This document shows, piece by piece, positions 11,437 through 24,100 of a stretch of 64,000 bases of DNA. Location of the stretch: assembly GCA_023213395.1 (NCBI GenBank), contig CM041465.1, forward strand, positions 139,631,741-139,695,740, given 5' to 3'. The notes below the pieces were generated by a model. It was given only the letters and a program-made list of their open reading frames with translations. It did no database searches and was not told the DNA's origin. The DNA comes from Cycas panzhihuaensis (Eukaryota; Cycadophyta). Positions within the stretch are counted from its first letter, which is position 1, and each line of letters begins with the position of its first letter. Made by a program: the position numbers and the translations under genes.

Positions 11437-11457
11437 CTTCTTCCCCCTGTTCTGGGG

Positions 11458-13765
11458 TCATGAAGGCGACAGGGTGCGACGGCTGAGAGAACAAGAAGAG
11501 GAAGATGAGTTCTGAGCGCCCTTCCCTTTATCGCGAGAAGGACAGGGATCGGGCGATCTTCCCCGGTTACGGTTGCTCTTAGTTTGGGTGTTGCGATCGC
11601 GTTCCCCATGTTTAGGGAACAAATCCTTATGAACTGGTTGATCCAAATTAGGCCTTGAGGCCCGTTTAGAGGAAGAATCACGTCGAGGGGCATCCTTTGG
11701 ATGCTGGGCCCTAGAACGCAAATTATCGTGGAAGTAATCCCCATGAATGGAGCACCACTTCTTCTCAAGAGGAGGGTCAGACCTTCTTGCTTGAGAGGAC
11801 TGGGCGTTTCCATTCCTAGGAAGAGGAGCTTGGGTAGTTTGTTGCACTTGTTTATTAGATGTAGGGGATGAAGGAGCTTGAAGCTTGAGTTCCTTCATCA
11901 TATGCTCGAACGAGCATATAGCTGATGTGAGAGGGTCTAAAGTCCTCTCGGTAGGATGAGAGGAAGACCGAGTCGGTTGGGAAGGTTTGGTATCCTTGGT
12001 AGGGGGTGGTGCCTCATAGCGTTGTGAGGGCTTAAGAGGTTTCTTGAGACCAGCTTGGATCTCAATAGCCTCCAACGCCAAACACTTGGCGATCGTGGAG
12101 TCACATGTGGTCACCCCCATCTTGAGGACTTCCACATGGACTTCGGGATGAAGTGCATTGACGAAAAGGTCTCGCTTCAGCTCCTTGGGCAATATTGCCT
12201 TAGTGGAGTGAAGCAAGTCATGGAATCGCCACACAAAGTCACGATTCATCTCGTCGTGACCTTGTTTGAGCGAAAGAAGGGATTTTATTCCGCTCTTGAA
12301 TGGACGGGCTATATCAAAATAGTTGATGAACTCATCCACCAATTGTTGAAATGAATGGATGGAATGGGCAGGGAGACGGTAGAACCACTTGAGGGTGTCG
12401 CCCTGCAAGGATCACGGGAATAATTTGATTAAAATGTGGTCGTAAGCCTAGTAATTGATGCATGCCATAGAAAAACTACGCACATGCTCCGCCACGTCTT
12501 GCGACGAAGTTCCATCGAATCTAGGAACTTCAGGGGGATGAGGCGGCAAGTTGGTTCGCAACGCCTCAACGGAAAGAGGGGTTGACCTAAAGTCCATGAA
12601 GGGGCGTACCCTTGCCTGAACCGTAGGATCAACGAATGTCGAAGTAGGTAATGCATAAGGAGCGGATGGGGGTGGAACACCCATCCCTCCTTGAGGCAAC
12701 GCCTCCGAAAAGAGGCGTGGGGTAGGTGCCTTGAAGGGAGCTCTGCCCTTGCGAAGGCACAACGGATGGAATTGCATTGGAAGATGGGTAAGAGGGATGT
12801 GGAACCGGGTTTTGCCCATATGGGCCACCCGTAGGTGGAGCGATCCCATATGGGTGTAGCAGATCCACCCCATAAACTGGGAGATGGCTTCCTCTACCCT
12901 GCACCCAAGGTTGAGAAGTATACCCTGGGGGAACATAGAAGGAAGCACCAACGTGTTGGGTTTGAGGATGTACAGGAGCGGATCCCACATGGCTAGTGGT
13001 TGGAATGCTAGTAGAACCAGTAGGCCTACTAGGAGCAGCATGTGCCACATTAGGGGATGACACATTGGTTTGGTTAGGAGCAGGTATGCTAACCTTTAAT
13101 TGAGGGAAAGACACACCATGAGCAGATCCTGAAACACTAGGAACCCGATGAGAAATGGAAGGTGCAACACGTGCCCCCACCGCGGGAACTGGGAATGAGT
13201 GGGACACACGCGTAGGCACAAAGGGGTTTATTGTCAAAGGAAGGGTAGATGAGGATGAGGCATGCGAGGGATGAGCGGAAGAGGAAAAGGCTCCTCCACG
13301 AAGGGCACCCTCAAGCCATCCAAGACATGGTTGCAAGCGTGCCGCGTGGTGACACTTATTGAGAGCTTCAACTACATCAACAGGAGGAGTCCCTACATAT
13401 TTGTAAGAGGTAATTGGAACCTCGAATAAAGTAGGTTCCTCAGAATGCTCCTCATAAGAGTCACCAACTTCATGGCAAGTCTCAAGAGGAACGGGAACTT
13501 CTATGGCATGGGTAGAAGGATGGACATCAAGTGAGAGGTGTTGGTCACTTGGGTAATAAAGGGGGTCATCACCCTCTTAGATGGACCCGAGAATAGCAGA
13601 AGGAAAAGCATGGGTTTCCAAGGTTGAAGTGTGGTAGGCCCAATCGGAAGAGTACCCCTCCATAGTCAGTTCAGAATCTGACAAAGGAAGAGGGTGATAC
13701 TCGGGGTCTTCTAACAAGGAGGTAGACCGCACAAATGATGAGAAAAGCATCGCATGCAAGATCAA
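11458..13765 (-). pseudogene. Gag of element A
   Basis: Frames 13765-13577, 13336-12629, 13065-12448 and 12408-11458 are pieces of one Gag of roughly 770 residues. The N-terminal half is Pro/Ser/Gly-rich. The capsid part reads VPRFDGTSSQD, GDTLKWFYRLPAHSIHSFQQLVDEFINYF and MNRDFVWRFHDLL, as in the Retrotrans_gag family. The zinc-knuckle region near 11740 reads CSIHGDYFHDNLRSRA; the last Cys of the CHHC pattern seen in B is lost. Breaks are a TAG near 13577, a frameshift near 12700, a stop near 12450 and a shift near 11460. Gag packages the genomic RNA. Confidence 0.85.
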
Positions 13766-13929
13766 CTGACAATGTTAGGGAAAGAGAGGGAACGGTAAAA
13801 CACACGCGTTGGGGGCTGCCCAACGTAGGGATCGAAATAGGTATAAGAAGGACCACAAAATGGTAGCAAAACCAACGGAAGAGAGCAGAAACTAGCTCCC
13901 TTACTGGCAGTCCCCAGTATGGTCGTCAG

Positions 13930-15763
13930 TGGACGCACATCTATGGGATAACTATCTAACTAGTAGGTGTGGAGAGAACGAGTGGTGAAATAATGGAAGG
14001 TGGGACCTAAGAGGAGAGTAACTATCACATAGAGCGCCGCATGCGCCGGAGTGCGAGTTCGGGAACTGCAATGGAATATGGCTACTATCAGCTGGTCCTT
14101 CACCGCTTCGAGCAAGGGGTGAAGATGCGTAGGGCAAACCTGGGTTGACCTAGAGACAGGACCCTCCCACCCTTGGGTGGCCAGAAGAGGGGAAGAGAAG
14201 ACCCAAAGGGGATAGGCCAAGAGTATGCCTACACAACCTAACCGGGTGTACAAGTGATGCGGGAGGCAAGGAACTTGTGTGGTTAAGGAGAGAAGGAGAA
14301 AGGTAGGGAAAGGGGGTTCCTACAACCTTTCCTATAGATGGTAAGGGTACGTGCAACAAAATAAAAGAAATGCAACTAAATATAAGACCAAATTTTCCTC
14401 TTTTATCTCCTAATGTGCTAGTTACTAAAGGAGAAATAAAAGGAAAAAAAAAGGAGGTAGCAAAGTGGAGCAAGACGTGCACCTGGACCAAGGGCATGCA
14501 TGATGAAAGCCTTCTTGAGGAGCACCAAACCACTCCACACGGCACGTTGGATGCAAGATGTTACGGCAGGTGGAAAAAGGGGGCTTCCTTACCTTCCCCG
14601 GAAAATCAAATGCGATGCCAAAGAAAGAAAGGAAGCACCAACTAATAAATGAAACAACATGAAAATATAACGTGTACAAAGGTACTTACCGGTAACGGGA
14701 CTAACGGACGATATCCTCCACGTTCCCTGAATACCTGAGTGAGGGAGGTAAGGGGTTTGCCTCAGCCAAAGAGTAGCAAAGCGAGGCTGAGAAATCAGCC
14801 CAGATTTGAAGCATAGCAGGTTTGAGACCCTGCTAAGGAGATGTGAGGGGAAACACCTGCACTTGGGGCACTTGTGGACTGCCTGGGCAAAGATCAACTA
14901 GAAACCACTCCAAAGGGGCCCTCTCTAAGGTGTATGAGGGGCTGGGAGAATGTTTCAGCCATGCCAAAGGAGAGATGGGCGTTGTAGGAGGGATGCAGGT
15001 CCAGTTGCAGCAGCAGAACAACAGAGAAGAATAGAGCAGGATGATGTTTCGTTAGAGAGCAATTCCAAAAGTGAGCAAAAGAATCCCCAAAAATGAGTCA
15101 AAAATGGCTTAAGTACTCCAGCAAAACCCTAAAGCGAGCGATTAGGGCGCGGCTGGGAGAGAATTAAGGTGCGAGCCACGTGGCAGTTTCGCAATAAATG
15201 CGAAATTGCCACGGCGGATTTTAAAAAATAACTTGAGACAACATGTATCAAGAAATTCTACTGATGCAGGGATATTCCTAAGCATCTGCGAAAATTCCAG
15301 TGGTACGCACCTAGAGCCAAAAATGGGCCTGGCCACCAAAGTGCAGTCAGGCAGATGACCAAAAGGGCTAATAGGAGGCTAGGACACCTACCCGGGGGTA
15401 AACAAGCCAACAAAACAGGTCCAAAGGAGCAAAAATAGGGCTCAAATAGGGTGGCAAGTTGACCAAACGATGAAGGGTCATCACACGGGCGGAGGTGGTG
15501 CAAACCTAGTGGATCCTGGAGCGAGGAGGGCAGATGCGGGAAGTAACGTGGCCACCAGGGTGCCACACTCGCTAGGAGTGTGCCCCTGATATAGTCGTCA
15601 TAGGCTAAAATAAGTGTGGACGACTACAAGGTCACCCACAAAGCCACACACATGCAGATATGCAAGCAAACACCTAATAAAAGAGAGCGATGATAATGTG
15701 AGAAACATACCTGCACTTACCTGAGTCGGTGATTCCGTATCCATTCCCGGAAGCCGGGAAACA
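13930..15763 (-). repeat. 5' LTR of element A (1834 bp)
   Basis: Pairs with 672-2519. Its outer end TGTTTCCCGG is followed on the plus strand by the TCATC duplication. It lacks the GT...AG segment of the B LTRs (junction 14734/14735). A leader with strong splice-like sites (ACCG|GTAAGT near 14690) is conserved in all four LTRs. Confidence 0.92.
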
Positions 15764-15768
15764 TCATC
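15764..15768. repeat. Target-site duplication of element A (right copy, TCATC)
   Basis: Identical to 667-671. Removing element A and one copy reconnects the copia integrase motif KLDDKS, which supports the border. Confidence 0.9.
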
Positions 15769-15789
15769 CAACTTTCATCATTTCTCCTT

Positions 15790-15790
15790 G

Positions 15791-15863
<73 letters not shown>

Positions 15864-15867
15864 TGTA

Positions 15868-15898
<31 letters not shown>

Positions 15899-15900
15899 TA
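15790..15900. repeat. AT microsatellite followed by (TATG)n
   Basis: About 70 bases of alternating AT followed by TATG tetramers, lying inside the decayed copia integrase region next to the element A border. The 62-residue minus-strand frame here is Ile/Tyr/His repeat only and is not a gene. Confidence 0.95.
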
Positions 15901-16779
15901 TACACTCAAAGATTCTCATATGACTTATAGTTGCTTTCCTACCTAACCAAACTTACTCAAGTGTTATGTTCCTAACAACCCTTATAGTGCTTCTATTTAT
16001 CATATATATAACTATATTGATAGCTTCTACCCATAAGAAATCTATAACATCCTTGTATCGTATCATCACTTTGGCCTTTCCACCAAAGTTTTGTTTATTT
16101 GCTTAACAACTATATTATGCTTAGTTGTATAGACAGTAGTAAACTATCTCTTAATTCCATGATCCTTACAAAATTATATAAATTTATTGGAAGTGTACTC
16201 TTCATCATTATCAGTTTATAAGACCTTGATCTCTTAACCACTTTTAGTCTCTACTAATACCTTAAATTATTTAAAGTAAGTAAAGGCTTGTAATTTTTTT
16301 CTTAGTAAAAAGATCTAGACTTTAATAAAAAGTCATCATTGAAAGTGATAAAGTATCTTACTCCACTTAACAAGATGACAAACATTGATCTATACATATC
16401 TGAGTGAACTAATCCTAACTTCTCTCTAACTCTTCACACTTTCTTCTTTGAAAATGACTCTCTGTGTCATTTTCTAAATATCTAAGGTTTATACAAATAA
16501 CTTTTATTATTTATCAAAGAAGACCATGTACTATTTTTAATTTATGTATCAAATAGAGATTGGTGTAGTTTAAATGACCCATTCATTCATACCATAACTT
16601 CCATTTTTGAGATACCTCTAGGAATACTCTTTATACATAAAAGTGTCCTTGTAGTTTATACATATTATTCTCTTTGAGTCCCTTGGCTATAATATTATTT
16701 TATTTATCTCAAACCATGCATTATCCTTAGGCAAATGTCATAGTCATGTCTTATTATTCAATCTCACTAACTGAAACAA

Positions 16780-17010
16780 GGTTAGCTTTTAGATTTAGTA
16801 TATATAAAATATTATCCAAGTATTGTTATTCCCTATTCGACATAATGATTCATACTTTTCCAACTCTTATGGCCTTTAAATTGGTGTTGTCTCTAACGGT
16901 GACCTTATGATTCACTTCCTATATTTGAAAGGACCATTCTAACCTTCCAACCATGTGTCTTGAATTGCCAAAATCAATGAATTAGATATCCTATACATTA
17001 AAACCTATTT
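16780..17010 (-). pseudogene. Ty1/copia protease remnant
   Basis: The minus-strand reading gives FIDFGNSRHMVGR, then VTVRDNTNLKAIRVGKV and DNILYILNLKANLVSVSE. This is the pattern of copia protease (D-x-GAS-x-HM ... VPNLKANLLSV), with the DSGAS core mutated to DFGNS. Confidence 0.75.
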
Positions 17011-17159
17011 TGTATACTGCAACAAATAATTATTTTAAAATCTCAATATGTGTGTTCTCTATTGCATCTAAAATATGACCACATTACTCAAGTGGTCATT
17101 GTTATCATGATTGTTATCTCTATCATTGGGGTTGATGCTATTGCTAGGAATTTTATTGA

Positions 17160-17955
17160 TGCTACAATTCCCAATAGTCCTTTTTGATGTAACTAAGGTT
17201 TTTACAATAAAAATACTTTGGCCTATATTATCCATTTGAAGCTCTCAGTTTATCCTTTTGAACTACAGGTTCAAAGGGCATATTTTTCTTTGGAACAAAG
17301 CCCTTCCTCCCTTTCGATTTGGATGGCAACGCTCTAGATGATCCACCATATCTATATTTCAATTTTTACTCATGTTCCATAAGTAGTGATTCTAAAGAAC
17401 TGATTATTAAAGTGGATAATTTATCAGTCAAAGTTAATGTGGTTATAAGATTCTCATACAGAGATGGTAAACTTCTCAGTATGCAGGTGATGATATTTGA
17501 ATCAAGAATTAACTTGCCTATAGTCACTAATTGATCTTGAATTGATCTGACATGTTAAACGTACTCCATCACATTCCTAGTCATCTTTAAGTTGTATAGT
17601 TAACTCGATAGGTTAAGGGCTCTCATGTCACCCTTATGATTGTGTCCCATATCTACATTAGTGTAATAACTCTCTTGATTTATAAGATGATACTACCACT
17701 GATTGATGTGCCAAGAAAACCAAATGTGATTTGCATCTTCAATTGATATTCAACATTAAAAGTAGCATCAATAGTCAATTTAGTTTTGAATGTAGTAATC
17801 TCTTTAACATCTTTACCCTTAACCAACTCATTTACATACTTCCAGAGACTATTCATATGAAAAAAATTGAACATATGATGCTTCTAAATAGTGTACTTCT
17901 CAACACTTATGAGTTTTTTAATAACTGTTCCCACTATACCACCTCCATTAAACAT
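17160..17955 (-). pseudogene. Ty1/copia Gag remnant
   Basis: Begins at the minus-strand ATG at 17955-17953 (MFNGGG). The best open piece is 17874-17680 (FFHMNSLWKYVNELVKGKDVKEI..., a copia Gag N-terminal pattern). A Lys/Ser-rich stretch and a damaged zinc knuckle (YCKNLSYIKKDYWE) follow at about 17200. The gene order gag, protease, integrase, RT across 17955 to 1 identifies one copia element interrupted by element A. Confidence 0.7.
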
Positions 17956-18410
17956 TGTAAGTAGAAAACAAATAAAAAATAAATTGGAAAGTAGATAAAC
18001 AAGTATAGAGATAAAGAAAGAAAGTTATAAAAGTCTTTGGTCTATATGCAAGTAATTGTTATGAGTGGATTTATTAACTCAATCTACTCATAAGTAGTCG
18101 AAATATCACAAAAAATATATAATTCACTAGAAATTTATATGAAAATACTATATGCGACTATTGTCAAATCGTAGATCTCAAAAAATTAAGCATCATGGTA
18201 TATTTATTTTCTCAAAATAGATATTTTATAGTCCATAAATAGCACTGGTATTATGAAGGGCTAGCAAGCAAGGGGCTTAGTCACAAACTTTAAAATTAAA
18301 CCCAATATAATTTAATTTCATATAAACATTAAAAAAAGTAATATTTTAAAGCTAATATTCATATGGAATATTCCTTGTAAAATATTCTCCAAGGAAGCAT
18401 GGGCAAGAGA
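17956..18410. other. AT-rich flank, probably copia leader or LTR
   Basis: No open frame of note. The stretch upstream of copia gag should hold its primer site and 5' LTR, but no clear tRNA-Met primer site or LTR border is visible. Confidence 0.4.
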
Positions 18411-18415
18411 TGAAC
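18411..18415. repeat. Target-site duplication of element C (left, TGAAC)
   Basis: TGAAC precedes the left LTR and is repeated at 25462-25466 after the CA of the right LTR. Confidence 0.88.
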
Positions 18416-19581
18416 TGATCCGTTTTGGATCTTTAAATACTTTTAAATACTTTATTTTTCATGTAAATAGTCATTATGTAGTAGAAAATTGCCTTAAAAA
18501 GGCTTAATGGTCTTCATTTAGTAGAAATATACCTTTAAAAGGCTTAAAAAATGTATTTCTACAAGTGCAAAAAGGTGCTATAACTACTACCAAGCTGCTA
18601 TTAAGGTGCTACAACTGCTACCAAGGTGTTATGTAAGTGCTACGGAGCTACTACAAGCTACTACGAAGCTACTACAGGCTGCTATGGAACTACTACGTAA
18701 TCGCAGAGATCGCTACGTAATCGCAGAGATCGCTACGTAACTACAGAGATCATATGCAATCATGAGACTGTTACGCAGAAGTCAAAAAATGAAAAAATAA
18801 CAAAAACAGAAATGGTTTTGGCAGCACAAATGGTAACCGTTTGGCACAAAATTTGAGGAGAGATTGCGCACACATGTCCTCTACGCATTTAAAGAGGAAA
18901 AACTCCAAAATAAAAGAATTTTCCCAAGATTTAACAAGCTGTTTTGAAATCTATTGGAAAACAGAAAAACAGAAATATCTCTCTCAAATGAAAACGCTTT
19001 TAAGCGAAATTCGGGAGAGGAATTCGGGGGATCTCGACAGAGATTTTTGACAAGAACAAGAGGATGTCGTAGCCCTAGACGCAGCACAGAGTAAGATTCA
19101 ATAAAACTCCAAAAAAAATCGTTTCCTAGAAAGTGAACGGCTCCAAGAGTAAAATCTGCGTTGGGAGGAAAAAGACAGAAAACGCAGCGGAATAAACCTA
19201 TTGCGAGGATCTTGAAGGAGCCCAAAAATCATAGCTGCATCCAAGAGGAGAAGACAACAAGAGCAGCAGTCCTAGAAAAAAGATGCTAGCCAGTTCTTAT
19301 TCACTAAAACGGGGTTTTTGGTAATAAAAGACCAAAAATAGTTTTGCAGACTTCAAGACGGAGGTTCCAGTGAATGAGCAGCAGCACAAGGAGCGCTCAA
19401 CACTCATTTTCTCTCTCCCAAAATGCTGTAGCAGTCCCTTGCATGCTCAACAGAGCACAAACAAAAGGAGTTTTGTAAGAAAATTCCAATATCTTCAATT
19501 CTATGTAATAATATATAAATTATTTCTAGATTTTGTTTCAATTGGTTAAAGTTTTCACTTTCCCATTCAAGATTCAGATTA
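18416..19581 (+). repeat. 5' LTR of element C (1166 bp)
   Basis: Repeats at 24318-25461. Both contain runs of GCTACTAC/GCTACAAC-type short repeats (about 18570-18760 and 24480-24620) and an inner part ending CTATTCAAGATTCAGAT. The left copy has a few extra short repeat units. Confidence 0.9.
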
Positions 19582-19588
19582 ATATTTT

Positions 19589-19602
19589 TGGTATTAGAGC
19601 TA
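19589..19602 (+). other. Primer-binding site of element C
   Basis: TGGTATTAGAGCTA, seven bases after the 5' LTR, matches the tRNA-Met-type primer site TGGTATCAGAGC except for one C-to-T change. Confidence 0.85.
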
Positions 19603-19702
19603 GTTTCTTTAAACCCTTGGGAACTTAGGGATTTTAAATAAAAAGAAAGAAAAGAAAAGAAAAAGAAAAAAAAATCCTCTTACTTTCATTGTAGAAGTTT
19701 TT

Positions 19703-21100
19703 ATGAAAACTAGATATCAATATCTGTTAACGGGTGAACCTCTAACCAAGCCTCTAAAGAGAGAAAGAAAACAGCGAAGGAAGATGGCTGATCCAGAATA
19801 GAAAATGGAAGAACAGTTCATGAAAATGGAGCAAAACCTTGACAGGCTAACCCAGCTTGTGGCACAGTTAGTTGCAACTTCTTCTTCAATAGCCAAAGGC
19901 GTAAAGAAGGAAGAAGAACTGATGAAAGAAGACACAAACGAAGAGTTGGTAGAAGACCAACAAGAAAATGATGAAGATGACAATCCGGCAGTATTCACAC
20001 ATCCATTCAAGGTAGAGGCAAAACTTGAATTGCCCATCTATGATGGAACGTTGGATGCTGAAAAATTAGATAGTTGGTTGGGCCAACTAGAAACTTATTT
20101 CTCCATATATGGGTATAAAAACTAGCAGAAAATAACTTTTGCTAGGTTAAAATTATCTAAACATGCATTAGTTTGGTGGAATGCATACATTAAATCCTAT
20201 AATGTAAATGAAATCACTTGGCAATAGTTTAAAATCCTCATAAAGAAGTAATTCTATCCTATTGGATATGAAGAGCAACAGAGGATTAGATGGCAATATT
20301 ATCGATAGGAAAGAGGCCAAAATGTCCAAGATTACACAATAGAAATTCAAAAGCAAGCTGTTGTGTTGGGCATCTCTTTACTGGGTAAAGACATGATGCT
20401 GAAGTATATTGGAGGACTGCACTAGTATATTCAGCAAGAACTTCAACTATTTGAAGTTAAATCACTCGACAAAGCCAGCAAGAAAGTGATTGCCATAGAA
20501 AAGAGGAATAAGAAGGTTTTTGCTAAAAGGAAAAGGTTTGCACCTCCAGAAGGTAGCAACAAACTTGCCCAAGGAATGAAGTTTCTAGGTAAAATTGGAC
20601 AACAATCCATTAGAGGTTTTGGTAAGATGAAACAAGCTAATACCACCCAAATCAAAATCACTTGTACTCATTACAAGCGAGCGGGTCACAGCGTAGAAGA
20701 CTGTTGGTTTCTACACCCAGAGAAACAACCCAAGAACAAGGGGAAAGGTAAAGTTAAAACTGAAGGTAAAACTTTACTTAACTCTGTAGGTGATGAAAAT
20801 GTTTGTGGCATTGATGAAGCCAATGAGAAGTTGATGCTCATGGCTAATACGGAGCCTGAAAATAACCATCAGCAAGTTGATCCAGAGATTAGAGAGGAGC
20901 TCTTCATGGTAAGAATCCAAGTGAAGCAAAGCATGGTTGATGCCATCTTTAATGGAGGAAGCCAAAAGAATCTAATCTCAGAAGCATTGGTAAAGAAACT
21001 AGGATTAAAAATGCATGCACATCCAAAACCATATCCTCTTGGATGGTTGCAAAATATTCGTAGTTTCGTGTTACTCACCAATGTAAGTTTAAATTTGTAA
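19703..21100 (+). pseudogene. Gag and protease region of element C
   Basis: Begins MKTRYQYLLTGEPL at the ATG at 19703. The Gag core reads VEAKLELPIYDGTLDAEKLDSWLGQLETYF, followed by a WW-NAYIK block and a Lys-rich region. The zinc knuckle at about 20660-20710 reads CTHYKRAGHSVEDCW, with the second Cys replaced by Tyr. The protease motif at about 20935 reads AIFNGGSQKNLISEALV, with the catalytic Asp changed to Asn. TAG codons at 19799-19801 and several positions from 20120 to 20430 replace likely Gln or Trp codons. Confidence 0.82.
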
Positions 21101-21119
21101 TTTCTGAAAAGTTCATTGA

Positions 21120-24100
21120 TGAAGTTGAATGTGAAGTAGTCCCTTTGGATGTTTGTCAAGTCACGTTTGGCAGCCCATATCTCTATGATAGAGATGGAGT
21201 TCATCATAGGAGGCTGAGAAAGATTCGACTCATTAAGGATGGGAGATCATATCTGATCAATACATCAAAGCCACAAAAGAAGATTTCTCTGATATCTTCC
21301 CAACAAGCGAAAAGATTAATTAATGCTTATAAGAAGTTTGTGTTGCTAATGATAAAGCCAAAGGTGGAAGAAAACGAGCAAGCAGAGTCCTCAATACAGG
21401 CATTGGATAGGAAGCAAGTGCAGCAGATTGAAGGCCTAAGGAATAAGTACAGTGATGTATTCCAAGAGCCAAAAGGGCTGCCCCCTAAAAGGGCAATTGA
21501 ACATGAAATCTATCTGGTTACTGATTCACCTTTGCTGAATCTTAGTCTCTACCAAAACTCAGTTTTGGAGAATGAAGAGATTAAGAGGCAGACTCAAGAA
21601 CTCTTGGAACAATGAGTGATTAAGTCAAGTTGCTCTCTATGTGGATCACCTATTGTTTTAGTTCCAAAGAAAGATGGAGGATGGAGAATGTGCATCGACT
21701 ACCAAGCTTTGAACAAGATCACCATAAAGAATAGACATCCCTTACCATGGATAGATGACTTATTGGACCAACTGCGATCGAAGATATTTCAAAGAATGGA
21801 CTCAAATCAGGCTACCATCAGGTTCGAATCCGAGAGGAGGATACTTAGAAGACAGCCTTCAAATCGAAACAAGGATTGTTTGAATGGTTGGTGATGTCGT
21901 TTGGTCTGTGCAATGCACCTGCCACCTTCATGAGGTTGATGAATGAGGTATTAAGACCCTTCATTGATGACTTTGTAATTGTTTATCTAGATGATATTAT
22001 GATTTTTAGCCATACATGGGAGGAGCACCTCCAACATGTTGAACAAGTGCTCAAAGTTCTCCAAGAATAGTAGTTAAAACTAAATCTAAAGAAGTGTGAG
22101 TTTGGAAAGCAATCTCTCATCTTCTTAGGTTTTGTGGTTGGAGGAGGAGAATTGAAGATTGACCCAGCAAAGATCAAAGTCATTCTCAATTGGTCCACAC
22201 CCAAGACAACCACAGAGGTAAGAAGTTTCATTGGTGCATGTCAGTATTTAAGAAAATTTATTTTCAGATTCTCTTAAATTGTAGCACCTCTTCATGCATT
22301 GATGAGAGGACATGCAAAGTTTTATTAGGAGAATGAACAAGAAAAAGCTCTCAGGCTTTTGAAGCAGAAAATTTGTGAGGCACCAGTGTTAGTTTTACCC
22401 TCACTGCAGAAGCCATTTGAATTGGAGACTGATGCTTCAGATTATGCCATGGGATCAGTATTGAAGCAAGAAGGAAAACCGATAGCATACCATTCAGAGA
22501 CATTCAATGGAGCTGTCATAAACTACCCAACTTACGATAAGGAGCTCTATGCATTGCACCAAGCAGTGAAGCATTGGAGACCCTATTTATTGGGAAAAGA
22601 AGTGGTCATCCACACTGACCACAAGCCTTTACAATTTTTACAGACTCAGTCCAAGTTGCAGTAGGCTAGGCACATGAAGTGGATGTCCTATTTGCAGCAG
22701 TTTCATATCGTGGTAAAATACAAGAAAGGAACGACGAATAAGATTGTAGACTTGTTGTCTAGACCTCCTCAACAGTAAGGTAATTCCAGTTTGTTGGTAG
22801 CTATGCAATTTTAACCTTTCTGCCATGATGAATATGTTGATTTGTATTTAAAAAATGAGGCATTCAAGCTCATCTTTGAGCAGCTACAGTAAGGACAAGT
22901 ATTTGTAGATTTCTAGCTAAAAGATGGACTTCTTTACAAGTAAGACAAGCTTTGCATTCCAAAGCATGCAGACCGAATGAAGTGGATAAGAGAAGCTCAC
23001 ACCTCTCGAGTTGCAGGGCACTTTGGAGTGGGAAAGACGTTGCTAAACTTATAGCGATATATGTATTGGCTAAATATGCAGCAAGATGTGACTACAGCAG
23101 TACAAGGGTGTACATTATGTAGCACATCAAAGTCAACCAATAGGAAGTTTAGATTGTACATTCCACTTCCTGTTCCATCACGACCGTGGGAAAGTATCTC
23201 TATAGATTTCTTGGGAGGACTACCACAAACCAAAAATGGTATGGATTATTTGTTTATTGTTATTGATCGATTCAGTAAAATGGTAATGTTGATTCCCTAT
23301 AGAAAAACACATACAAGAGAAGACATAGCTAGATTATTTTTCCAGCATGTTTGGAAATATTTTCGACTTCCCAACTCAATCATTTCTGATCGAGACAGCA
23401 GATTTTTGAGTCATTTTTGGCAAACACTTTAGGGAATGATGGATACGAAGCTAAAGATGAGCACAGCTTTTCATCCTCAAACAGACGACCAGACTGAAGT
23501 TGTCAATAGGACATTGGTACAGCTGTTACGAGGATATAATGCCAAGCATCCTAAGACTTGGGATGAAAGTCTCCCATACTTACAATTTGCATTCAACAGA
23601 GCTATCCATAGCTTAACCCAGAAATCACCATTTGAGGTATATTTGGGATTTCTGCCTGCAAGTCCTTTCGATTTAAAATTTTTTGCTCAACTTTCTGCAG
23701 GAAATGGAAAGGAGGAAGAAGGAGATGAAAAGGCACAAAGATTCTTAGAAAGAATCAGAAAAATCCATCAACAGTTTGAAGAGCAGCTTCAAAAGTCTCA
23801 ACAGAGATACAAGCAAAGAACATGATGCACATAGAACCGACCATTCCTTTAAGGAAGGAGATAGAGTTTGGTTGCACCTCAGTAAGAAAAGATTGCAAGG
23901 TGAAGGCAAAACGTTAAAGCCTTTACGATATGGTCCTTTTATAATCTTGAAGAAAATTGGGGAAAATGCTTTCCGGCTTGAACTTCCAGAATTCATGAAG
24001 ATGTATTCCATAGTGAATGTTGAGAATCTGAAGATGTTCGAGCCATCCATGTTGGATGAAGATGAAGACGGAGTTCCACTCTTACCAAACCCAGAGGAGT

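Larger units (their letters stand above)
672..15763 (-). mobile_element. Element A: Tat/Ogre-like Ty3/gypsy LTR retrotransposon with extra genes
   Basis: A complete but degenerate 15.1 kb element on the minus strand. In element order it has the 5' LTR (13930-15763), gag, protease, RT, RNase H, integrase, an antisense PMD-like gene, an aRNH gene, a polypurine tract and the 3' LTR (672-2519). It is inserted in the integrase region of an older copia element. It belongs to the same family as element B but its LTRs are about 0.7 kb shorter. The coding regions are broken by stops and frameshifts. The Tat/Ogre assignment rests on the aRNH, gag style and extra genes rather than a tree. A primer-binding site is not obvious: TGGGGA lies about 13 bases inside the 5' LTR. 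Confidence 0.9.
15764..16340 (-). pseudogene. Ty1/copia integrase remnant
   Basis: Minus-strand reading in broken frames gives integrase core blocks: TDNDEEYTSNKF, FCKDHGIKR and FTTVYTTKHNIVVKQINKTL from about 16240 to 16080. These are followed by RYKDVIDFLWVEAINIV, MINRST, WLGRKATISHMRIFECI at about 16060-15910. The D, D and E positions are recognisable although one Gly of the usual DNGGEY is lost. The frame then runs into a microsatellite and the insertion point of element A; the remainder is at 1-671. Confidence 0.75.

Noticed and set aside
13893-13929. Primer-binding site for the A/B family
   Set aside because: No match to tRNA-Met, Asp or Arg-type primer sites directly after the LTR; TGGGGA 13 bases inside is too weak to call.
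15717-15905. 62-residue Tyr/Ile/His frame
   Set aside because: Translated microsatellite.
18570-18760. GCTAC-type short repeats, considered as a CRISPR-like or satellite array
   Set aside because: Irregular spacing, no spacers, and present in both LTRs of element C; simple sequence within the LTR.
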